From assembly GCF_012927345.1 (NCBI RefSeq), contig NZ_JABBGJ010000018.1, positions 62,001 through 126,000 of the forward strand: a stretch of DNA of 64,000 nt, in the 5' to 3' direction. A model generated the notes under the pieces. It did no database searches and had not been told where the DNA came from. It was given only the letters and a program-made list of their open reading frames with translations. This stretch comes from Paraburkholderia polaris (GTDB taxonomy: Bacteria; Pseudomonadota; Gammaproteobacteria; Burkholderiales; Burkholderiaceae). Shown here in pieces: positions 1 to 7,583 of this stretch. Position 1 is the first letter of the stretch; every line of letters begins with the position of its first letter. The translations under genes were made by a program, and so were the position numbers.

Positions 1-747
1 ATACTTGCGCGTGTTCAGACCATGCTGATCGCCGACGAATGCCTGAATCGGCGTGAGGATCAGGAGCAGCCAGAGCGCCATTGAGAACATCTTCTTGACG
101 GCGGGATCGCGCCGGCCGCGCAGCAGATGCCATGCGCCCACCGCCGACACCACCAGCCCCGCAACGATGAATGCCGCCAGCGCCATATGCGCAAGCCGGT
201 ACGGGAACGACGGATTGAAGATGATCTTGAACCAGTCGAGCGGCACGACATGGCCGTTCACGACTTCAAAGCCTTGCGGCGTTTGCATCCAGCTATTGGA
301 CGCGAGAATCCAGAAGGTCGAGATCAGCGTGCCGATTGCCACCATTAGCGTGGCGCCGAAGTGGGCGCGCGGACTGACGCGCTGCCAGCCGAACAGCATG
401 ATGCCGAGGAAGCCCGCTTCGAGGAAGAACGCGGTCATGACCTCGTACATCAGGAGAGGTCCGGTGATGGGTCCGGCGAAACTGGAGAACCCTGACCAGT
501 TGGTGCCGAACTGATAGCTCATCACGACGCCGGAGACGACGCCCATACCGAAGGCCACTGCGAAGATCTTCGACCAGAACAGACAAAGATCTTTGTAGTA
601 CGCCTTGCCGGTTTTCAGCCAGCGCCATTCGAGTACGGCGATGAAGCTGGCGAGACCGATGCTGAGCGCCGGAAAAACAATGTGAAACGAGACGGTGAAC
701 GCAAACTGAATGCGGGCGAGGTCGAATGCCGAAATTGCGGAGTTCAT
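1..747 (-). CDS. cydA: Cytochrome bd-type (CIO-like) ubiquinol oxidase subunit I, 3' end outside window
   Basis: Integral membrane quinol oxidase subunit that oxidises ubiquinol and reduces oxygen without pumping protons. Only the first 249 codons are present; the gene runs off the left edge. The N-terminus reads MNSAISAFDLARIQFAFTV followed by SFHIVFP, whose His22 matches the haem b595 ligand region of CydA. Several hydrophobic segments follow, and the visible end, GDQHGLNTRKY, is the short Q-loop start typical of cyanide-insensitive CioA rather than E. coli CydA. Subunit II would be expected to the left. A perfect ANR/FNR box lies at 933-946. The family call is firm; cydA versus cioA naming is not. 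Confidence 0.93.
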   Translation of the reverse strand, partial: MNSAISAFDLARIQFAFTVSFHIVFPALSIGLASFIAVLEWRWLKTGKAYYKDLCLFWSKIFAVAFGMGVVSGVVMSYQFGTNWSGFSSFAGPITGPLLMYEVMTAFFLEAGFLGIMLFGWQRVSPRAHFGATLMVAIGTLISTFWILASNSWMQTPQGFEVVNGHVVPLDWFKIIFNPSFPYRLAHMALAAFIVAGLVVSAVGAWHLLRGRRDPAVKKMFSMALWLLLILTPIQAFVGDQHGLNTRKY

Positions 748-883
748 GAGCGTGAAGTGCTTTAGATGCGTCATGCCCGGAGGCGGACTACGCGCGTCGA
801 CCGTTGTCGGTGCGCACTGCGCTGGGCAGATGGCGCAAGAGTAGGGGAAGGCGCGGCTTTTTGCTGCAACGCGACCTGCGTCA

Positions 884-911
884 AAAAACCGCGTTGTTTT
901 ACGCGGTTTTT
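884..911. terminator. Hairpin with A/T flanks, terminator-like
   Basis: AAAAACCGCGT at 884-894 is exactly complementary to ACGCGGTTTTT at 901-911, with a 6-nt loop. It would terminate in either direction. It lies between two genes that are transcribed away from each other, so no annotated gene ends here. Confidence 0.55.
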
Positions 912-932
912 CGTTTTTGAGACGGCAAAGCC

Positions 933-946
933 TTGATGGGTATCAA
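933..946. promoter_or_regulatory. ANR/FNR-type box
   Basis: TTGAT-GGGT-ATCAA is a perfect match to the FNR/ANR consensus TTGAT-N4-ATCAA. It fits oxygen-responsive control of the cytochrome bd gene. It lies 186 bp upstream of the cydA start, with the 884-911 hairpin between them. Confidence 0.65.
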
Positions 947-1168
947 GTTTTCCTTAATACGCGCTTGCGTGTGTTTCTCGTGATCGGTGCGGAACTGCGG
1001 CAATAGACCGCGCTGCAACAATGTGGCACCGGTGCGTTCTCGGCCGATTGCATCGGCCTGGTGTTTCCCCGCAACCCGCTTGACTTCAATATTTCCTGCG
1101 CATAAAGTTTTATTCGTGCACAGGAATTAACGGTCATGGGCCGTCATCGCCCAATCAGGAGACAAGCC

Positions 1169-2314
1169 TTGCTCAATCTCACGCCCGGTTCGCTCGAGGG
1201 GCTTCGCATCATCGATCTGTCACGCGTGCTGGGTGGTCCGTACTGCACGCAAATCCTCGCCGACCACGGCGCGGAGGTCGTCAAGGTCGAACCGCCTAAC
1301 GGCGACGAAACGCGCACATGGGGGCCACCGTTCGACGGCGACACAGCCTCGTATTTCGTCGGCGTGAACCGCAACAAGCTTGGTGTGGCGCTCGATCTGA
1401 CGCAGGAGCCCGACCGTCAGAAACTGCTGACGCTGCTCGAGACCGCCGACGTGCTCGTCGAAAACTTCAAGATCGGCACGTTGGAGCGCTGGGGCCTTGG
1501 CTACGACACCTTGCAGACGCGCTTTCCGCGCCTCGTGCATTGCCGTGTGTCCGGCTTTGGCGCGGACGGTCCACTCGGCGCCTTGCCGGGCTACGACGCT
1601 GCCGTGCAGGCGCTGACCGGTTTGATGAGCGTGAACGGCGAGGCGGGCGGCGCGCCGCTGCGTATCGGCGTGCCGATCGTCGATCTGGTCACCGGGCTGA
1701 ACGCGGCGCTCGGCATCCTGATGGCGCTGCGCGAGCGCGAGACGAGTGGACTTGGTCAGTTCGTCGAATCGACACTGTTCGACAGTGCGTTGTCGATCCT
1801 GCATCCGCACACGCCGAACTGGTTCTACTCGGGTAAGGAGCCGCAACGCAGCGGCAACGCGCATCCGAACATCACGCCGTACGACATGTTCCACACGGGC
1901 AGCGTCGATATTTTTCTGGCGGTGGGCAACAACTCGCAGTTCGCGGGACTGTGCGCTGTGATTGATGCGCAGCCGCTCGTCGACGATCCCCGCTTTGCCA
2001 GCAACAAGGAGCGCAGCGCGCATCGCCGCGAATTGCGCGCCGAACTCGAGAAGCGCTTTGCGTCGTGGGAAGGCGAGTTGCTCGCCGACACGCTGATTCG
2101 CCGCGGCGTGCCGTGCGCGCCGGTGCTTGGGCTGGGTGCGGCGCTGGAGCATCCGCATACGGCGCATCGCGGCATGCGGGTGGAGATGGGCACGTACAAG
2201 GGCATTGCGTCGCCGATCAAACTGAGCCGCACACCGGCCAGTTACCGCAGTACGCCTCCGGCGCTCAATGAGCACGCCGAGCAGGTGTTCGGCAAACCGC
2301 CCGCGGACGACTGA
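1169..2314 (+). CDS. CaiB/BaiF family III CoA-transferase
   Basis: Moves CoA between carboxylic acids in the cytosol. The N-terminal GSLEGLRIIDLSRVLGGPYC block and the GYDAAVQALTG motif, with the likely catalytic Asp143, are typical of family III; 381 residues is a usual length. I prefer the TTG start at 1169 because AGGAGA lies 6 nt before it and the family normally begins a few residues before the GL-R-I-D-L-S-R block. An in-frame ATG at 1136 would add 11 residues. It is followed by a carboxylate transporter, an acyl-CoA dehydrogenase and an IclR regulator, so it probably activates an imported organic acid. The substrate cannot be read from sequence. Confidence 0.9.
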   Translation: MLNLTPGSLEGLRIIDLSRVLGGPYCTQILADHGAEVVKVEPPNGDETRTWGPPFDGDTASYFVGVNRNKLGVALDLTQEPDRQKLLTLLETADVLVENFKIGTLERWGLGYDTLQTRFPRLVHCRVSGFGADGPLGALPGYDAAVQALTGLMSVNGEAGGAPLRIGVPIVDLVTGLNAALGILMALRERETSGLGQFVESTLFDSALSILHPHTPNWFYSGKEPQRSGNAHPNITPYDMFHTGSVDIFLAVGNNSQFAGLCAVIDAQPLVDDPRFASNKERSAHRRELRAELEKRFASWEGELLADTLIRRGVPCAPVLGLGAALEHPHTAHRGMRVEMGTYKGIASPIKLSRTPASYRSTPPALNEHAEQVFGKPPADD

Positions 2315-2384
2315 AGTTTTCGCATTGCCTCGATAAATCCCGTCGATACAACAAAGCGCGGCCGCGTGCCGCCAAGGAGACAGC

Positions 2385-2495
2385 ATGTGCATTAACCGCG
2401 CAGGACGACGCTCGCCGTCGGGTTTCACATCCCGTTTTATAGGGCCCTTTGAGTGGACGTCCAGCACGCAAGGAGCCACACAATGCTCGCGCTGA
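2385..2495 (+). CDS. Possible 36-residue upstream peptide overlapping the transporter start
   Basis: An ATG at 2385 is preceded by AAGGAGACAGC, as good a ribosome binding site as those of real genes nearby. The frame starts MCINRAGRRSPSGFTSRF and stops at 2493-2495, 13 nt into the transporter gene. It could be a translated leader or a coupling peptide. No homologue is recognised, and it may be chance. Confidence 0.25.
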   Translation: MCINRAGRRSPSGFTSRFIGPFEWTSSTQGATQCSR

Positions 2496-3784
2496 TCGGC
2501 ACGGTTGCCATCGTCGCGCTGTTCGGGCTGATCATCACGAAGCGCCTGTCGCCGCTGGTCGCGCTGATCATCGTGCCGATCGTGGCGGCGCTCGTCGCCG
2601 GCTTCGGGTTGTCGACGGGCAAGTACATCGTGCACGGCGTGCAGAACATCGGGCCGGTAGCCGGCATGTTCGTGTTCGCCATTCTGTTCTTCGGCATCCT
2701 GACGGATGCGGGCATGCTCGATCCGATCATCAATGGCGTATTGCGCGTGGTCGGCTGCCATCCGACGCGCATTGTGATGGGTTCGGCGTTGCTCGCGCTG
2801 CTGATTCACCTCGACGGATCCGGCGCGGTTACCTTTCTTGTCACGTTGCCGGCGATGCTGCCTTTGTACACGCGCCTCGGCATCGACAAACGGATTCTCG
2901 CGTGTGTTGCGTCGATGGCGGCGGGTGTCAATTTTCTGCCGTGGGTGGGGCCGATGCTGCGGGCCTCGGCGGCCTTGCATATTCCCGGCACGGTGATTTT
3001 CTATCCGATGATTCCGGTGCAGATCGTCGGCCTGATTTTCGTGTTCGGCACCGCCTATGTGCTCGGCAAACGCGAAGAAAAGCGCCTCGGTCTCGATCGG
3101 GCGAGTGCAGCAACGGTCGCGGTCACGCCGCGCGAACTGACGCCCGAAGAACAGGCGCTGCGCCGTCCCGGCCGTTTCTGGATCAACCTCGCGTTGACGC
3201 TGATCGTGCTGGTCACGCTGGTGTCGGGCATCGTCGATCCGATGGTGATGTTCATGCTCGGCACGGTGGCCGCGTTGATTATCAACTATCCCGACGTCAA
3301 GCAGCAGCGCGAGCGTATCGACGCGCACGCCAAAGCCGCATTGATGATGGCGAGCGTGCTGCTGGCGGCGGGCGCGTTCACCGGCATCATGTCCGGCACC
3401 GGCATGCTCACGGCGATGGCGCAGGTGATGGTGCAGCACGTGCCGGTCGAGCACGCGCGCCATATGCCGTTCGTGCTCGGGCTCGTCTCGATGCCTTTGA
3501 GTCTGCTGTTTGATCCCGATTCGTTTTACTTCGGCATTCTGCCGGTGCTGGCCGAGAGCGGGAAGATTCTCGGTGTGCCGCCGGTGCAGATGGCGCAGGC
3601 CGCCTTGCTCGGTCAGATGACGACCGGTTTTCCGGTTAGCCCGCTCACGCCCGCGACGTTTCTGATCGTCGGCCTGACCGGCGTCGAACTTGCCGAGCAC
3701 CAGAAGTTCACGATTCCCTTTCTGTTCGCCGCCACGATCATCATGGTGTTGACCGCGGTGCTGGTCGGCGTGTTTCCGCTTTGA
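2483..3784 (+). CDS. CitMHS-family carboxylate:H+ symporter
   Basis: A polytopic inner-membrane protein of 433 residues, close to the usual length of the CitMHS (citrate-Mg:H+/citrate-Ca:H+) family. It has regularly spaced hydrophobic helices, a conserved-looking central LLIHLDGSGAVTFLVTLPAM and a late FDPDSFYFGILPVLAES segment. The ATG at 2483 is chosen because AAGGAG at 2470-2475 is 7 nt upstream; an in-frame GTG at 2453 lacks such a site. It sits between the CoA-transferase and the acyl-CoA dehydrogenase, which suggests uptake of the acid that these enzymes degrade. Citrate itself is not proven. Confidence 0.88.
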   Translation: MLALIGTVAIVALFGLIITKRLSPLVALIIVPIVAALVAGFGLSTGKYIVHGVQNIGPVAGMFVFAILFFGILTDAGMLDPIINGVLRVVGCHPTRIVMGSALLALLIHLDGSGAVTFLVTLPAMLPLYTRLGIDKRILACVASMAAGVNFLPWVGPMLRASAALHIPGTVIFYPMIPVQIVGLIFVFGTAYVLGKREEKRLGLDRASAATVAVTPRELTPEEQALRRPGRFWINLALTLIVLVTLVSGIVDPMVMFMLGTVAALIINYPDVKQQRERIDAHAKAALMMASVLLAAGAFTGIMSGTGMLTAMAQVMVQHVPVEHARHMPFVLGLVSMPLSLLFDPDSFYFGILPVLAESGKILGVPPVQMAQAALLGQMTTGFPVSPLTPATFLIVGLTGVELAEHQKFTIPFLFAATIIMVLTAVLVGVFPL

Positions 3785-3823
3785 GTGCGCTTTGACTGTG
3801 TTCGGATAAGCGCAGGTACTAAA

Positions 3824-3879
3824 CAGTAACGACTCAGCAGTATTGACCCAGCAGTAACGACCCAGCAGTGATCACCCAG
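3824..3879 (+). repeat. Four tandem 14-bp repeats before the acyl-CoA dehydrogenase gene
   Basis: The units are CAGTAACGACTCAG, CAGTATTGACCCAG, CAGTAACGACCCAG and CAGTGATCACCCAG. The last copy ends against the AGGA ribosome binding site (3878-3881) of the gene at 3889. Confidence 0.9.
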
Positions 3880-3888
3880 GACGTTGAT

Positions 3889-5055
3889 ATGAATTTCGAT
3901 CTCACCGAAGACCAGCAATCGATCCAGGCCGCGATCGAAAAGCTCTGCGAAAAATACGACGACGAGTACTGGCTCGCTCGCGATCGCGACGGCGGTTTTC
4001 CGCACGACTTTCATCGCACGCTGGCCGATGCCGGCTGGCTCGGTATCGCGATGTCGCCGGAATATGGCGGCTCGGGTCTCGGTATGACCGAGGCCGCGCT
4101 CATGATGCGCACGATCAGTGGCTCGGGAGCGGGGTTGTCAGGAGCCTCCGCGGTGCATATGAACATCTTTGGGCTGAACCCTGTACAAGTGTTCGGCAAC
4201 GAAGAACAGAAGCGCCGCTTTTTGCCGCCGCTGATCGAGGGCCGCGACAAAGCCTGCTTCGCGGTCACGGAACCGGACGCCGGGCTCGACACCACGCATC
4301 TGAAGACCCAGGCCGTGCGCGACGGCGACCACTACGTGCTGACCGGCCGCAAGATCTGGATCTCGACGGCCCAGGTCGCGAGCAAGATGCTGATCATCGC
4401 CCGTACCACGCCGCTCGAGCAGGCCGCCAAACCGACCGACGGTCTCACGCTGTTCTATACCGACCTCGACCGCGAGCGGGTGGAAGTGCGCGAGATCGAG
4501 AAGATGGGCCGCAAGGCGGTCGATTCGAACATGCTGTTCATCGACAATCTGCGCGTGCCCGTTGAAGATCGTATCGGCGACGAAGGCGCGGGCTTTCGCT
4601 ATCTGCTGCACGGCCTGAACCCCGAGCGCATCCTGATTGCCGCCGAAGCCGTCGGTCTCGGTCAGGTCGCGTTGAAGCGCGCGACGCAGTACGCGAAGGA
4701 GCGCGTGGTGTTCGGCCGGCCGATCGGCCAGAACCAGGCGATCCAGCATCCACTCGCCCAAGCCTGGATGCAACTCGAAGCGGCCAACCTGATGGTGTTC
4801 AAAGCCGCCTCGCTCTACGATGCCGGCCAGCCCTGCGGCGCCGAAGCGAACGCGGCCAAGTACCTCGCTGCGGAAGCCGCATTCCAGTCATGCCAGACGG
4901 CGATCGCCACGCTCGGCGGGATGGGCTATGCGAAGGAATATCACGTCGAACGCTATCTGCGGGAGTGTATGATTCCGAGGCTCGCGCCCGTGAGCCCGCA
5001 GATGATCATGTGTTTCATCGCAGAGAAAGTGCTGGGCCTGCCGAAGTCGTACTGA
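3889..5055 (+). CDS. Acyl-CoA dehydrogenase
   Basis: FAD-dependent enzyme that makes a 2,3-double bond in an acyl-CoA. The 388 residues show the family order: N-terminal helices, the CFAVTEPDAG and KIWISTA flavin and substrate region, then the C-terminal helical domain with YAKERVVFGRPIGQNQ. The MCAD-type glutamate position near the C-terminus (RECMIPRLAPVSPQ) has no Glu, but Glu246 in GLNPERILIA aligns with the isovaleryl-CoA/LCAD-type base. The ATG at 3889 has AGGA 7 nt upstream. With the CoA-transferase and transporter it forms an acid-degradation cassette. Confidence 0.93.
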   Translation: MNFDLTEDQQSIQAAIEKLCEKYDDEYWLARDRDGGFPHDFHRTLADAGWLGIAMSPEYGGSGLGMTEAALMMRTISGSGAGLSGASAVHMNIFGLNPVQVFGNEEQKRRFLPPLIEGRDKACFAVTEPDAGLDTTHLKTQAVRDGDHYVLTGRKIWISTAQVASKMLIIARTTPLEQAAKPTDGLTLFYTDLDRERVEVREIEKMGRKAVDSNMLFIDNLRVPVEDRIGDEGAGFRYLLHGLNPERILIAAEAVGLGQVALKRATQYAKERVVFGRPIGQNQAIQHPLAQAWMQLEAANLMVFKAASLYDAGQPCGAEANAAKYLAAEAAFQSCQTAIATLGGMGYAKEYHVERYLRECMIPRLAPVSPQMIMCFIAEKVLGLPKSY

Positions 5056-5149
5056 GGCTTCGCTTTGCATGCTTTGTCAGTGAGCGGCGCGTCGTGCCTT
5101 GAGGTGTACAACGCAAGGCGGCCCTGAATCAGCGTTTCACCCCACCGCC

Positions 5150-5902
5150 ATGGATGTCAAACTCGTTGCCCGCACGTTAGACCTGTTCGAATTGTTCGCC
5201 GCCGAGCAACGGCCGCTGCCGCTCACCGAACTCGCGCGTTTGCTGAACGTGCCGGTGTCGAGTTGTCTCGCGCTCGCTCGCACGCTCGTGAGCCGCGGCT
5301 ATCTGTACGAGGTCAGAAAACGCGGCGGCTACTATCCGACGCGTCGTTTGCAGATGCTCGCGAGCGCCATCAATGCGGTCGATCCGATCGTGGAGATGGT
5401 GCATCCGCGGCTCGTCGAATTGCGCGACGCGAGCGGCGAGACGGCGGTGCTCGGCAAGATCCACGGTACCGCTGTGGTGTATCTCGATGTGGTCGAGTCG
5501 ACCAAGGCGATTCGTTACACGCGCGCGCCCGGCGAGTTGCGGCCCTTGCACGCGAACTCGATCGGCAAGGCGATTTTCGGTGAGCTCGATGCCGCCGCGC
5601 AGCAGTCACTCGGCGCGCAATTGTCGTTCGAACACTTCACCGCTGCGACCGTTGCCGACTTGCCCGCGCTCGTCGCGCAAGCGGCGGCTGCAAAGGCTAA
5701 CGGCTGGTGCGCCAATCTCGGCGAGAGCGCGCCGGAATTGTCGGCGATCGCGGTCGCTTTGACGATTGGCGGGGACCTGTACGGTCTTTCAGTCGTGGGC
5801 CCGACCGAGCGCATACAGAAAGATCAGAAGGCGCATGCCGTCGAATTAATGCGCGTGAAACGGGCGATCGAAGCGCAAGAACAGCAGGAGCCGCAGGAGT
5901 AG
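5150..5902 (+). CDS. IclR-family transcriptional regulator
   Basis: A 250-residue protein with an N-terminal winged helix-turn-helix (LPLTELARLLNVPVSSCLAL, then LVSRGYLYEV) and the IclR effector domain, visible in SGETAVLGKIHGTAVVYLDV and RPLHANSIGKAIF. The start is the ATG giving MDVKLVARTLDLFELF, the normal IclR beginning; the frame stays open upstream to 5099 but without homologous sequence. It ends the CoA-transferase/symporter/dehydrogenase group and is the likely regulator of it, with the degraded acid or its CoA ester as a possible effector (inference). Confidence 0.92.
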   Translation: MDVKLVARTLDLFELFAAEQRPLPLTELARLLNVPVSSCLALARTLVSRGYLYEVRKRGGYYPTRRLQMLASAINAVDPIVEMVHPRLVELRDASGETAVLGKIHGTAVVYLDVVESTKAIRYTRAPGELRPLHANSIGKAIFGELDAAAQQSLGAQLSFEHFTAATVADLPALVAQAAAAKANGWCANLGESAPELSAIAVALTIGGDLYGLSVVGPTERIQKDQKAHAVELMRVKRAIEAQEQQEPQE

Positions 5903-5911
5903 CGGCGCCGG

Positions 5912-6199
5912 CTACGCGATCGAGATAAACAGTTGCTTGCCACACGCGGCCGCGTATCGGCGCAACGTGTCGACAGAAGGCGAGTGCTGCCCCGAAGCCA
6001 GTGCTCGTTCCAGCCGGGTGATGGCCGGTGCTTTCGTGCCCATGCGCTCGGCGACTTGCGCCTGCGTCAAGCCGGCTTCGCGGCGCGCGGCGAGCATCTG
6101 ATCGAGCAGCGCGAATTCTTCGCGGTTCAGCCGCTCGTATTCGGCGCGTACTTCGGGATCGGCGAGCGCCCGTTCGCGCATTGCCTTATGGGTTGCCAT
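5912..6199 (-). CDS. XRE-family antitoxin (HigA-like)
   Basis: A 95-residue DNA-binding protein. An N-terminal helix is followed by an HTH_3 domain (GLTQAQVAERMGTKAPAITR, then LERALASGQHSPSVDTLRRY). The toxin frame that should precede it on the same strand ends at 6186, 14 nt inside this gene, which is the usual toxin-then-antitoxin order of HigBA systems. Because the toxin is decayed, this is probably an orphan antitoxin or self-regulator. Confidence 0.85.
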   Translation of the reverse strand: MATHKAMRERALADPEVRAEYERLNREEFALLDQMLAARREAGLTQAQVAERMGTKAPAITRLERALASGQHSPSVDTLRRYAAACGKQLFISIA

Positions 6200-6365
6200 T
6201 TCTGATCTCCAGCAGTCTTTTGCGCGCCACGTCCAGTTCGTTACGCGGCGTGTGTTGCGACTTCTTCACGAAGCTGTGAAGCATGACGATTTTCCGTTCC
6301 ACGTTCGTGATAACAAATATGTTATTTGTGCGCAAGCAGACCACCTTGCAGTTTGCTGATGTCAT
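6186..6365 (-). pseudogene. 5'-truncated, frame-damaged RelE/HigB-type toxin
   Basis: The frame upstream of the antitoxin encodes NNIFVITNVERKIVMLHSF, then VKKSQHTPRNELDVARKRL. This matches the C-terminal half of phage-derived Gp49-like/RelE toxins (the F-KK-Q-TP-E---A--R pattern). Only 59 codons follow the first ATG, about half the usual length. A neighbouring frame contains KLQGGLL, which resembles the residues expected just before, so a frameshift plus N-terminal loss is likely. Confidence 0.6.
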
Positions 6366-6591
6366 TCAGCAAACTGCCAAGGCATTGCCCGGCACGGAAT
6401 CGAACGACGGAAAGAGGGCGAAGGCAGGACCGCGATGAGCGGTTACGACGGCGTTGGCGCAACTAGCTGTTCGGTTGGATTGAGTCGTGCGGAACGCGAT
6501 ATCCTGGGCCGTGTCGCGTGACCAGCATAGAAAATCCCGCCTGCTTTCCGTTTCACTACCTGCGCGCTGATGACAATGCGGCCCACATTCC

Positions 6592-6607
6592 GTCTCAATG
6601 TTGAGAC
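6592..6607. promoter_or_regulatory. Inverted repeat, possible sigma-54 activator site
   Basis: GTCTCAA-TG-TTGAGAC is a perfect 7-bp inverted repeat, 259 bp upstream of the sigma-54 promoter match. The distance and form fit an upstream activator sequence for a bacterial enhancer-binding protein. This is inference from layout. Confidence 0.4.
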
Positions 6608-6865
6608 AGGTTTTGCGGCACTTCGATTCTTGTTCGTTGACGTCTGGCTGCACCTGAATATTCGATAGGAACCCCCGCTCTGGCCTTATGCGCGCTGGAC
6701 GCGTGGGGTGGCTTGGACGTGACCGCTTAGATACGAAATGAGCATTTCCAACTAAGGTCAAGCCTCTGACATGTAACGGTAGCGAAACATTACGGCGCCT
6801 GTCTGGCACTCGTCGACCGCACTGGAACAACGCCGCTTGTCGCGTGGCAAGCATTTGCGTCCTCA

Positions 6866-6881
6866 TGGCACGGTCATTGCT
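6866..6881 (+). promoter_or_regulatory. Sigma-54 (-24/-12) promoter
   Basis: TGGCACGGTCATTGCT fits the consensus TGGCACR-N4-TTGCW at every fixed position, with the GG and GC 10 nt apart. It points towards the DUF2844/DUF3443 genes; the first start codon is 233 bp downstream. Confidence 0.6.
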
Positions 6882-7114
6882 GGATGAGCGTTACAAGCGA
6901 ATGTGTTGCGGCCCGCATCAAGCCTGAAACAAGCCACGGAAGCGATACCAAAACCTCGCACGCGTGATTATGGAGAGGCCAATGCGTTTTCGACGCAAGC
7001 GGCGGGGCCATCGAAAAACAAATCCATAAAAGTCGGACGAATATTTCGCATTACATATTAAATGGAGCTGATGAGGGCGGCCCGTCAGGGTGTTTTCATC
7101 TGGAGGGGAGGCTC

Positions 7115-7573
7115 ATGAGAGCGATATATCGTATCGGCATTGCTCGTGCAACGCTCGTGGTGACTTGTGCGCTGTCTTTACCCGCACACGCCGCCCTTGG
7201 CGAAAAAGTCAGCAGCGTAGGCAGCGATCAGCTTCGCATGTGTGCCACGGCACACGGCGCCACATCGCAGATCGCGTACACGGTGCATCTGATTACGCTG
7301 CCGTCAGGCACCGTGGTGCGCGAGTATGTCGCGGCGAACGGAATCGTGTTCGGCGTCGCGTGGGAAGGCCCGACCTTGCCGAACCTGAAGGCTGCGCTGG
7401 GCGAGGCTTTCGATCAATATGTCGCGGCCACCGCGACGCGCCGGGCGACCCCGCTTGCCGTCTCGAACGATGCGCTGGTGGTGTTCTCGGGCGGCCATTT
7501 ACGTGCGTTCGCGGGTTACGCATATCTGCCTCAAGCGCTCCCCGCTGGCGTCGATGCGAGCGTCATTCAATAG
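7115..7573 (+). CDS. DUF2844 family exported protein
   Basis: A 152-residue protein with a signal peptide (about residues 1-26, ending LSLPAHA before ALGEK) and the compact DUF2844 body with GTVVREYVAANGIVFGVAWEGPTLPNL. The function of the family is unknown. GGAGGGGAGG just before ATG 7115 fixes the start. Only 10 bp separate it from the DUF3443 gene, and the two families are commonly adjacent in Burkholderia relatives, so they probably form a functional pair in the envelope. Confidence 0.85.
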   Translation: MRAIYRIGIARATLVVTCALSLPAHAALGEKVSSVGSDQLRMCATAHGATSQIAYTVHLITLPSGTVVREYVAANGIVFGVAWEGPTLPNLKAALGEAFDQYVAATATRRATPLAVSNDALVVFSGGHLRAFAGYAYLPQALPAGVDASVIQ

Positions 7574-7583
7574 CGGAGCTATC

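Larger units (their letters stand above)
748..1168. other. Divergent control region between cydA and the CoA-transferase gene
   Basis: This 420-bp stretch has no convincing gene. It holds a strong hairpin with a T-run (884-911), an ANR/FNR-type box (933-946), and the ribosome binding site AGGAGA at 1157-1162 that favours a TTG start for the next gene. Confidence 0.6.
6366..7114. other. Long intergenic stretch with sigma-54-type control signals
   Basis: No recognisable gene in 750 bp. A minus-strand frame of 166 codons (6366-6866) is open but Arg/Ser/Pro-rich, without a domain or ribosome binding site, and I do not call it. The stretch contains an inverted repeat (6592-6607) and a sigma-54 promoter match (6866-6881), and has lower GC than its neighbours. 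Confidence 0.5.

Noticed and set aside
1220..3700. Very long minus-strand open frame (826 codons) opposite the CoA-transferase and transporter
   Set aside because: Extremely rich in Arg, His, Asp and Gln, no recognisable domain, and fully opposite two well-supported genes: a shadow frame of high-GC DNA.
6845..6859. TGGCAAGCATTTGCG as a second sigma-54 promoter
   Set aside because: The GG-GC distance is 9 instead of 10 and the -24 element deviates; the site at 6866 is better.
6366..6866. 166-codon minus-strand frame in the gap after the toxin remnant
   Set aside because: Low-complexity basic composition, no start signal or domain; the region instead holds promoter-like elements. It might be part of a dispersed repeat, which cannot be judged without a search.
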